Source: Caldilineaceae bacterium (GTDB taxonomy: Bacteria; Chloroflexota; Anaerolineae; Caldilineales; Caldilineaceae). Taken from it: DNA of 64,000 nt. The notes under the pieces were generated by a model, which was not told the DNA's origin, ran no database searches, and saw only the letters and a list, made by a program, of their open reading frames with translations. Positions 47,001-51,598 of the stretch are shown piece after piece. How positions within the stretch are numbered: the stretch's first letter is position 1; each line of letters begins with the position of its first letter. The stretch is taken from the NCBI GenBank assembly GCA_019637685.1, contig JAHBVF010000011.1, positions 1 through 64,000 on the forward strand, given 5' to 3'. Both the position numbers and the translations under genes were made by a program.

Positions 47001-47104
47001 GGGTGTCCGCGGGGGCGAAGGCGGAACCAGCCGCGGCGCCGGTTGATGAAACGGACACGGACCTGGGGCAATGGGGGCTTTGGCTGCCTCTGGTCGGGGA
47101 TTAA
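35051..47104 (+). CDS. giant secreted four-module right-handed beta-helix protein
   Basis: A 4017-residue exported protein with signal peptide (about 1-39, ending AQAS). Four parallel beta-helix modules, each opened by a DUF1565-like cap (for example ILYVDGAGGDD...ATIQRAIDVAAAGDTI) and closed by a D-x-PR...DIGADE(Y/F)-type motif: about residues 53-1115, 1240-1775, 1780-2507 and 2512-2973. Their coils repeat GGA(I/V)Y/GGGVY and NNTA, reminiscent of chlamydial Pmp proteins. A DUF11-like domain follows module 1 (about 1124-1237); CARDB/DUF11-like domains cover about 2979-3290. Next are a G8-like segment (WNEASTWRPARVPNASDVV), a Gly/Asp/Asn-rich tract (about 3377-3730), and a C-terminal domain ending WLPLVGD. 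Likely a surface adhesin or sheath component. Confidence 0.88.
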   Translation: MPHSTSRFSPRRLLPIASALGLAFVLVWLLAAVTRPAQASTPASPAQATAANILYVDGAGGDDAQTCLDITRPCATIQRAIDVAAAGDTIRVTQGTYNTLNAEGGLSQVVYVDKGVSIEGGYNTSFTSSNPATPSLIDPASRGRAVVITGTEAVTLQAFTLNNGDASAGGLDGNGGCLLVGGTVVATLQQVTIENCTGAQGGGLYVQGGTLSGNGLTLQNNSATEKGGAAYVAGGAGVINGGSIENNSAPIGGAVYAQAGQFGLTGSVVRNNNATDRGGALFVAGGTVIVGGGEMSNNSAPNGGGGGYAVGGALHLSAGTVLQGNRASNGEGQGLFLLGTTAILTGTTVQNHTGNTHAIYAQDSVLRLATGSKLLNNSLLVGDGGAIYASGGGVEMDGVTASGNSAVTGNGGVIFLVTSTLTIANSSLTQNTAEINGGAVYILSGTVVANEATLSQNTAQYNGGALFADNTGLSINGGGMSSNQAIKGVGGGLVVLTGTLSLTGATFSSNKALYSGGAIYGVRSPLTIDGGILENNESEDGSGGAIFWDGESLSASGGLILRGNKADEQPVSARSRQGSRAIVDDPVAYLRARATAISPDTPGWMSSPGSGLASTEGFTSGDINRVMEIAVGAVPVPEPTAGHLTPSVPPIQPSRMGARSTSATLPVTTFHTISVTASSGGAIYVVDAAVVMDGATVEQNKAGRAGGGLFVEGGSLTVDGGGSYSQNEAQFSAGGALVITGTLVAITNTTFSTNKAQNGGAVYAISSTLTANMSSLTGNTSIVDGGAFYFGDSAISMADNMIKQNLSDRGGGIFLRGGTATITRNTIEENNTSFRRAILLNQATGIGVGVFISGTKEVSFTYNLVAKNTMPYRIEKVQVGYITDTVIFNETNPPTIIAPGPIYEDRVTADNGGGLFMKRGDGVFLNNTFLSNSASLHGGGLFFEDSTISLVNNVVAQNSVAVSTSLGSALYFSGTTVSLVHNTIADNLHTHAQGPFGRNVAIFLLGQGNQVTMLNNIIANHDIGAKGDEGAQITGGGNVWFGNKVRPWTTDLFPVETVHILKDPKFVNAASGDYHIQRDSAAYSAGVSTMDALGYEVLTDADGQPRSAPPDAGAFEHRYNRGLNIAQSADPLALNKDMTLRYAITVTNNSFSSIAGVQFSDVLPPEQTGLAVTSDRGFCNLSGLSCDLGTLAVGDVAVVNIEAQVTGAPVPGRLVTMTNVVNLNFPGIDPADSDTAIGHETYLQDLVLDVTTVPTYTGGCVVNLNGTLFQNVQEAVDASSSNEDVVKVSGYCAGAVRLSKDLTIQGGWSTNMREMNADLYTSTLNATGAGTVISVMGQGIEPRVENLTLTGGNGGKGGGIYVSEASVVFSNVVVMGNTSASSGGGVYIDFFSVPKFFDSVIENNSATTGGSGVYMVESGAKFDNVVIQNNTGALDGGGVYVLKGAPEFANSTIAGHTVTGYGGGIFLDGTGPQLRNNTIVNNSAAVGGGVYAIQAPASLKFNHILTNTATASPQFILIAPLEPGGGGGIYAERSDIKILNNVIEYNVANAGDGAGIHMWDFRQPEIIGNVIAQNQGTGVYLRQTPGIFKLYILVPPVQPPPFGPELILPLPTPAPVRMRHNTFAENTGPGIHAFGQTNIELVNNIIYLNGGGGVVTEEEAFFHLIIIFYSIPFVPVPIPIPIPVPVFFPPTANVSYTYWGEGGPDVMPAASPFATFEQDTDISGENPAFQNPLAGDYHIKRISQAFQTGKNTDVTEDLDATPRNQGKQADIGADEYLFRQTRYASPTGAVAAPCTDWKVPCTIQAAIDSAQEGDLIKLDHGNYSTPTVRDGHTTIAVVSKTITIQGGYCSTTVALSGPMECDWERPYPDLYPSILGPSTGRGLTIIGDVKPEVLDVQITGNTAVQGGGMYVITATAFLSGLQIYENTATLGGGAYFVGAKSVLSNSQVLNNTAEQGGGVYLFQESETTIFSSTIQGNSATQGGGLLVNASPSKIYSNTISANVAISSGGGFFLIDGEPKLQDNRIEYNRAPQGGGLFLDVGTQSVMSNSIQFNSGDQGGGLYVTRSEGIVESNQITANVAISGGGLFATAAKANIKKNTMLSNTAISGGGLHLFAASELVMQENRIFSNTATFGGGLALDASSSVIETSLISANTAITGGGMYLINFSAAKLKGNSLFSNTAQMEGGGAYLKLSNAAWTDSVFMTNTAQAGGAVYAKLSAMLFKNSHVEGNAALGLGGGVYLDESGTTVQESRIYSNTAGGDGGGMYILRSSGATVKDTTFLTNTATSNGGGMVINDSNLTLNNNRLAANTAGLSGGAVYINKSIVQADRQMAQNNRAQDGAGMYLTNRADGTFRTTVLMDNVATGQGGALVANGSSPQFFQTTIARNRGAEGVLLDSFGLNNSAPAFINTIFSEQPVAIRVTEANSATLDGTVWHLVDSEWLGPTKLYTGTINIYDDPRFLTDGYHIAKTSPAVNNGVDTKAAADIDNESIPQNAFPDIGADEFPVECAAKLSSNPAITYGDVQTAVDVAQSGELIKLAGTCKGVTTREGKTQLLYLNKEVHLQGGYDPENWDVSYPMTQPTALNAEGKGRVVYVTGSAQPTIESVTLQAGNAVGQGGGPDGQDGGGNLYVDGATATFSNTIFTDGSAYYGGGAFLLNSTARFITNTFTLNKATAGGGLFAKEGVPELIDNVFAANGATGDGGGLFLTFSPALVERNTFSSNSAATAGGGAFLDNSPATILDNSFQKNKANSAAGVYLDFSDAQVEGNRFAENEAENAGGLQVARSDGAKVTRNTFTANKALNGAGLYVEFSDIEVSNNMVYSNTADSTGSGLYVLGSAPQLLHNTFAFNTGGDGSALFVGNVGTETSAAILNNNIIAHHAVGLVVYPSNSVTADANLWYANQVDVSALGTVTEGPIRLTTDPVFLNAGEGDFHLLFNSPAINVAVASDVDKDFEGQPRPTDTASDIGADEYYAPDFSIVGSSAPMPALAGDEIAFSFQAINLGNVPLNAFITATLPAELSLPRPSWNAAIAVGDVWNQVVTGTVPERFAGPLEYSLRVDTQEGVGKVLTQMANAVLPEAGVVVEQSFEPEQVLLDKPVEVRIEVRNVGNRLLTLTITDTLPTQTEPTGVITWTNVQIPSGGAWIQSLTITPTSAADPVLVNRVEMQDDLGFSTADEATATIGQVGITLQQQLQPTPVIMGEPFTLTVVVASTGDVAQQATLTTTIRPEFLGEVAIHAPLLQPGATISLVVPYSPTSHIGFLSTTVQLVTAKGISLTDILLTESIVRPLKPTISSTLSGPWNEASTWRPARVPNASDVVLIQADHTVNAVGAIDVTALWNKGVLICPPTGPLVINASLEVQNDGEMRCSPSAHATAPGGDGGAGNSIRLTAPTLVNPGQIQAGDGGNGADGNPDGGAGGPGGQVDVQVDFLENGGVIRGGNGGDGGNGSNGPVGGAGGPGGPGGSVNVELTSPDGEMVNVGRIIAGDAGNGGNGGDGNPAGDGGDGGNGGSVDIIGPPGGGDDQTGDVINPGVVLAGNGGNGGSGGNGPQGGDGGDGGDGGAATVTGDPDGDGTGAGVYLENTGDLGGGDGGNGGPNGNGGNGGNGGDGGNAEAVVDDLANDGSIQGGNGGNAGGTGPANGGDGGDATAIGGQTGPGVVDSTGVLAGGDGGDGNPSATSPQGGGNGGDVTVLASPDILLDGSALLGGDPGTGSGGPDGNGGDVLIGTGDGDGIQPLISLAGPGTLIIARNLTISGGAVTLLDLSNLDPSAISLLGQFLIALGPGGEVDLSENNGLIFVAGQFVVYAEQITLPPGVSLADLFSGPVTVLGSFVYYGGLFLLPAQVVGAPGRQISFPGLLVNLGPVADSYRLEGSFGVQAAGGVSGGAWRLAALPSIAPVLGSKSMLIPLTVTIPFSAAIGSRQPLTITAVSYTDGSVRPAGRTTILVQKGGGQIFLPYVSYHGVTAADLSRRYYLPLIGLENGRVSAGAKAEPAAAPVDETDTDLGQWGLWLPLVGD
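45255..46225 (+). repeat. Gly-Asn-Asp-rich low-complexity tract in the beta-helix gene
   Basis: GGCGGCAACGGC/GGCGATGGC-type codon repeats encode GGNGGDGG strings for about 320 residues. The repeats are imperfect and are broken by short hydrophobic strands (VDVQVDFLENGGVIRGG), so each block may form a collagen-like or glycine-zipper turn between beta strands. Confidence 0.8.
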
Positions 47105-47168
47105 GCGCAGCAGGGAATTCTTGTTTTCTTGCCATACTTCTGGCTTTTGGGTGTAACCACAACGGGGG

Positions 47169-47203
47169 TTCGCTACGTTTTCGCTACGATTGGCTGGTAT
47201 GGT
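47169..47203 (+). promoter_or_regulatory. direct repeats with 11-bp period plus -10-like box
   Basis: TTCGCTACG occurs at 47169-47177 and 47180-47188, period 11 bp. A -10-like TATGGT follows at 47198-47203, nine bases beyond. The geometry matches the site at 561-592. It is the likely promoter region of the peptidase gene starting at 47344. Confidence 0.4.
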
Positions 47204-47343
47204 TACCGGTGGACTGTGCCGAACAGTCTCCCTGCTGCTGATACAGTGTACAGAATTTTGTGTTGGGTCCGTTCAATGGGACCCGCATCTGTGCGCTGTT
47301 GGGCGGGGATTCTATCCATTCATCCACAGAGGAGCTACAACCC

Positions 47344-49704
47344 ATGCACTGGAAGCGAAAGGAAGAACCCGGACGGGCCATGCGCATCGTGTTTGCGCTG
47401 AGCCTGAGCATTGCTGTGATTCTGATGGGCTTGCCCACCGGAAGCCACATTGCCCTGGCCGAGGAAGAGACCCCCGCGTCCGCGGAGCCTGCTGCCCCCG
47501 AAAGCCAGCCCGCAGACGAGGCCGATGCGCCTGAGAGTGTTGACGGGCGGGTGACCACCTATGACGACAGCCGTCTGGATTTTGGGGTCTGGTATGTGCA
47601 GAACTATACGGGTCTCTCGGACCTGCCCCTTACCCAGGCCGATGCGCTGGGCCTGCGCACCGAACTGCGCAGTTCGGGCTATTCCACGCCCACCTGGTAC
47701 AGCAGATTCAACCGGGGCAATGCCGCGGCCTATGCGGATCACTGGGAGCGCTGGCAGGCATTTGGCTCGGAGTACAACTACATCGATGAGGTCGATCTGG
47801 CCTACTTTGCCGGGCACGGCTCTTCCACCCGCTTCTACTTTGGGGATGGCTACAACTGGTTTGACAATCTTGTCCGGGACAAAACAGTCCACTATAACGA
47901 CGTCTACCGTTCCTGGGGCAACGAGGATTTGGACTGGGTAGGGCTGGCCGCCTGCCAGGTGCTGGATGATCCCAACCTGGGCAACTGGGCCAATTCGATG
48001 GACGGCCTGCGCCTGATTATGGGTTTCAAGACTGTAATGAGCGATGTGGCCTTTGGCAAGTGGTTTGGCGAATATATCCGCCGGGGCTACACACTGCCCC
48101 AGGCCTGGTTCAAGGCGGTGGACGTGACCCAGAACAGATCGAAAATTGCCCGGGTGGTGGCCCAGGAAAGTTGGATGTACAACGACCGTTACTATAACCA
48201 CGCCAGCCAGGACTATCGGGACAACACCTATTGGTATTGGACCAAACGGGCCACCCGTGCCCTGGGCCGCTCGGATGTGGATGACGGTCGGCGCTTTGTG
48301 AACGCCAAAACCACCACGGAAATGCCTATCTATCAGGTGCAGCCCCTCTCGCTGGACGAAGCGAACAACCGCTGGGGCGCGCTTGGCTCGGCCACGGGTG
48401 TGACCACCACCAATTTCTCTGTGGCTACCCATCTGTCGGCCCGCGCCGGGCTGGACGGCGAGGTCAGTGCCGGTCTCCGTTTCAGCGCAGACAACAAACT
48501 GCAATTGGACGAAGGCAGCGGTCTCTTTGGCTATGCCAATACGGACCAGCTTTACATTGTGGCGGGCGAACCCCTGAGCCGCACCGGACAGGCAATGGTT
48601 TCTCTCTCTGCTACCGACGCCATTACAATGGCTGCTCAGTTCCTGAAAGGCGCTGGGCTGTTGCCCGGAGACGCGCACCTGGCCGGTGTGCAGCCGGATG
48701 TGTTGGCCGAGGCCGCCGCGCCGACCGGTCAGCGCTCCAATTCTGGCATCGGGCAGGTTCTCAGCGAACAGACAACAGCCAATCACGTGGTCTATTCCCG
48801 TGTGCTGACCCACACCACCCAAGCCACCGAACGCACCCCAGCCGAAACTGTGGAATTTTCGGTGCTGGGGCCGGGGGCCAAACTGCTGGTGACTGTGGCC
48901 GATGCTGTGCCCGCGGGCCTGAGCGCGGCGGCTGCCGTGCAGGAAGCCGTCCTGGGGGCCAACGGCGGCTATCGGGCCGTGCAGACGCCGGTCAACCGCG
49001 AGACAGGCGCCCCCCTGACTGTACAGGTGCTCCCCTATGAAACTGTGGCCAAGCTGTTGGACCTGAACCAGCAGGGGCATGCCGAGCTGGAAGCCCGCTA
49101 CGCGCTGGCCTATCAGGGCATCCCGGATATCGAAAGCCGGACGATCCAGACCTATACCCTGGCCTACTGGGAAGGCTCGATGGCCTTCAACCAGGCCCAG
49201 TTGATTCCGGTCTATGCCTTTACTGTGCGCAATGTGGTGGAAGGCGGCGGCATTAACATCACCGAGGCCGAGTTCCCGGTCAATGCGCTCTACTATCCGC
49301 CTATTGCCAAGGTGGACAGCGTTGTGGCAAAGGGAACCACCACTTCGCCCAATCCTGTGGCACCGGGTGCAGTGCTCACCCTCTCCGCGGTGGATGCCAC
49401 CTCAACGCTGGCCGACATCGGCTACGATGCGGCGCTGAACTTCTCGCCGGGCAGCGGTGATTACATCTACAACTGGTATCAGGGCGAAATCTCTGCCGAG
49501 AATCTGATCGGCACGGGCCGTGTGGTGGATTACACCGCCGCGATTCCCGTGGGTGAAGACCTGATGGGCGGTGTTGTTCGGCCTGTGTCCATCATTCTGG
49601 AAGTACGCGACATCAGCCCCCAGAGTGATCGTCAGGTGAGTACCGCGGTCTATGAATTGGGTGTGGCTGCCCCCGTCTATCTGCCTGTGGTCGGCGGTAA
49701 CTAG
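47344..49704 (+). CDS. secreted caspase-fold-like cysteine peptidase
   Basis: A 786-residue exported protein. Signal peptide MHWKRKEEPGRAMRIVFALSL...AEEE, an Ala/Glu/Pro linker, then a caspase/gingipain-like domain (about 75-270) with His in DLAYFAGHGSSTRF and Cys in WVGLAACQVLDD, the dyad spacing of clan CD, and TVMSDVAFGKWFGEYIRRG after it. It resembles the DUF6345-type family of secreted proteins. The rest (about 290-770) is a beta-rich region, and the protein ends VYLPVVGGN. GAGGAG precedes ATG 47344. The substrate is unknown. Confidence 0.72.
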   Translation: MHWKRKEEPGRAMRIVFALSLSIAVILMGLPTGSHIALAEEETPASAEPAAPESQPADEADAPESVDGRVTTYDDSRLDFGVWYVQNYTGLSDLPLTQADALGLRTELRSSGYSTPTWYSRFNRGNAAAYADHWERWQAFGSEYNYIDEVDLAYFAGHGSSTRFYFGDGYNWFDNLVRDKTVHYNDVYRSWGNEDLDWVGLAACQVLDDPNLGNWANSMDGLRLIMGFKTVMSDVAFGKWFGEYIRRGYTLPQAWFKAVDVTQNRSKIARVVAQESWMYNDRYYNHASQDYRDNTYWYWTKRATRALGRSDVDDGRRFVNAKTTTEMPIYQVQPLSLDEANNRWGALGSATGVTTTNFSVATHLSARAGLDGEVSAGLRFSADNKLQLDEGSGLFGYANTDQLYIVAGEPLSRTGQAMVSLSATDAITMAAQFLKGAGLLPGDAHLAGVQPDVLAEAAAPTGQRSNSGIGQVLSEQTTANHVVYSRVLTHTTQATERTPAETVEFSVLGPGAKLLVTVADAVPAGLSAAAAVQEAVLGANGGYRAVQTPVNRETGAPLTVQVLPYETVAKLLDLNQQGHAELEARYALAYQGIPDIESRTIQTYTLAYWEGSMAFNQAQLIPVYAFTVRNVVEGGGINITEAEFPVNALYYPPIAKVDSVVAKGTTTSPNPVAPGAVLTLSAVDATSTLADIGYDAALNFSPGSGDYIYNWYQGEISAENLIGTGRVVDYTAAIPVGEDLMGGVVRPVSIILEVRDISPQSDRQVSTAVYELGVAAPVYLPVVGGN

Positions 49705-49705
49705 A

Positions 49706-49753
49706 AAATTTGGCTGGATGGGCAGAGGTGCCTCTCCCCATCCAGCCAAATTT
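49706..49753 (+). terminator. very long perfect hairpin terminator
   Basis: AAATTTGGCTGGATGGG (49706-49722) pairs exactly with 49737-49753, and the loop itself holds AGAGG/CCTCT, giving a nearly continuous hairpin just after the peptidase stop codon. Confidence 0.8.
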
Positions 49754-50287
49754 ATTGGCAGTTTAAGAGTTAGCCGTTTATGTGGTAGTGTATATCCTCT
49801 GAGGCTGTGCGATCATTCAATTTTCCTTCTCCTCTGTGAAGAAAAACGTCTATATTTTCTTTCTGATTACCTGTTCAGGTGTGTTTGTGGATCAAGAAAT
49901 AATTGGGGAAGGGTAGGTACGGCTTTTTGCCGCACAGATAAGGGATGTCCAGAGCCGTGCGGCTGCAAGCCGCGCCTGCGCTATTGTCCGATCAATTCTT
50001 TAATGTCCAAGCAGCGTGACAGTCAATGGACATTCCACCATCGTCCTGACCAATACATTTTCTTGCCTTTTGGGTAACGACTCAGGCGTTGGGTACAACG
50101 CACTCGTCACACAATTTTTGCACAGGAGTATTCTCCTGGCCAGTGTGTCGCACCGAAAGCCTGAACAGTTACATGGATTTTATTCTTGATATTCTGTCTT
50201 GAATGACACCTGATGAACGGGGTTTCCTGCCCTTCATTTGTCACTTGCTCATTTGTTAACGGGATTGCTCAGCCTACGGAGAAAACG
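49754..50287. other. gene-free interval
   Basis: No supportable gene in 534 bases. The sequence is more AT-rich than its surroundings. It has a REP-like GCCGTGCGGCTGCAAGCCGCG stretch near 49953-49973 and a small hairpin CAGGAG-TATT-CTCCTG near 50121-50136. It probably contains the promoter and long leader of the tail-fibre-like gene. Confidence 0.5.
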
Positions 50288-51571
50288 ATGATGGACCTGT
50301 TTCAACTCGTCAAACGTCAACCGCTTCTTGTCTATTTGATTCTGGTGATCGTGCTCGCCATCAGCTTCTTCCAACTGCCCGGCAGCCTGCGCATGGCCTC
50401 TGCCGCGGACACGCAAGTGGAAACGATTTCCTTACAGGCGGATACCACTGCCGTCACCCGGGTTCTGCACTATCAGGGACGGCTGATGGACCCCGCAACC
50501 AAAGTGCCCAAGCCGGACGGCAGCTATACGATGAGCTTCCGACTGTACAATGTGGCAACCGCGGGAGCGGCTCTGTGGACAGAGAACAAATCGATTGCCG
50601 TGACAGACGGGCTGTTCAGCACCCTGCTGGGGGACACCACGGCCCTGGACACAAACCACTTCAATGGGGATGACCTCTATCTGGGCGTGACCGTCGGTGC
50701 CGATCCCGAGGCCACCCCCCGGCAACGGCTGGCCTACAGCGCCTACGCCCTCTTTTCTGTGCGGAGCGCGCAGGCCGACAGCGCGGACAATGCAGGCAAT
50801 GCAGACAAATTGGATGGCAACGACAGCACCGCCTTTGCCGTAGCGGGCCACCTGCACGACGATCGCTATTTTACCGAAGGGGAAACCACCAGTGGCTTTA
50901 TAAACGCTGCCGGACCGGACAGTATGGGTGGCAGCAGCGCCAGCGCCATCCTCTCTGTGAATCAGGCCGGTGGGGGGAGCGCTGTGCAGGGTATCACCGC
51001 CTCGACTGCCAGCGGCAAAGCCGGTGTCTACGGCGAGACCGAAGCGGCTGGACCCAATTACGTTGGCAGTTCAGGCGTCTATGGAACTTCCAAGAACCAG
51101 CGAGGCGTGACCGGAACCAGCGAAAATGCAGTGGGGGTTTTGGGCTACAGCAATGCCAATGTCGGCGTTTATGGGCAAAGTGGCAGCGGCACAGGCGTGC
51201 ATGCTTTCAGTTCCACTGGCACCGCACTGGTGGCCCAGGGGAACGGCCTCGTCACCGGCGATTTGAGTGTGTCCGGCAAGATCAGCAACCCATTGGTTCC
51301 TATTGCTGTCGGGTTTATCAACTCAGGTGGCACTGTCAACGTGGGATCAGGCAACATCAGCAGTACTTATAATAGCGGCTCTAGTCGCTACGAGATCACG
51401 ATAAGCGGCTACAGCTACTTCTACAATACGTACGTGACAACCGCCACCACCATTTGTGATGGCTATACAATCAGGACAAGTAGTGGTAGCGGTAAATTGT
51501 TTATTTATATACGTAATGCCAGCAATGCCGCTGCTACGTGCGACTTCCAGTTTGTCACCTACAAGCCTTAG
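50288..51571 (+). CDS. secreted tail-fibre-like repeat protein
   Basis: A 427-residue exported protein. The signal/TM segment is VKRQPLLVYLILVIVLAISFF, cleaved about MASAAD. A first domain (about 45-160; VLHYQGRLMDPATKVPKPDGSYTMSFRLYN) matches the opening of many bacterial cell-surface proteins. Then LDGNDSTAFAVAGHLHDDRYFTEGE, the classic phage tail-fibre-like DDRY(Y/F)T motif. Next, repeats of SSGVYGTS, ENAVGVLGYS and NANVGVYGQSG suggest a trimeric beta-helix. It ends in a Ser/Gly/Tyr-rich domain. GGAG precedes ATG 50288. It lacks the LPxV-type tail of its neighbours. Confidence 0.75.
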   Translation: MMDLFQLVKRQPLLVYLILVIVLAISFFQLPGSLRMASAADTQVETISLQADTTAVTRVLHYQGRLMDPATKVPKPDGSYTMSFRLYNVATAGAALWTENKSIAVTDGLFSTLLGDTTALDTNHFNGDDLYLGVTVGADPEATPRQRLAYSAYALFSVRSAQADSADNAGNADKLDGNDSTAFAVAGHLHDDRYFTEGETTSGFINAAGPDSMGGSSASAILSVNQAGGGSAVQGITASTASGKAGVYGETEAAGPNYVGSSGVYGTSKNQRGVTGTSENAVGVLGYSNANVGVYGQSGSGTGVHAFSSTGTALVAQGNGLVTGDLSVSGKISNPLVPIAVGFINSGGTVNVGSGNISSTYNSGSSRYEITISGYSYFYNTYVTTATTICDGYTIRTSSGSGKLFIYIRNASNAAATCDFQFVTYKP

Positions 51572-51598
51572 TCCGCAGCCAGCAAGGAGCAGTGGGAT

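Noticed and set aside
50288..51571. Phage tail-fibre gene indicating a prophage
   Set aside because: The DDRY(F)T motif is phage-like, but the protein has a Sec signal and sits among secreted host-type proteins with no phage genes nearby.
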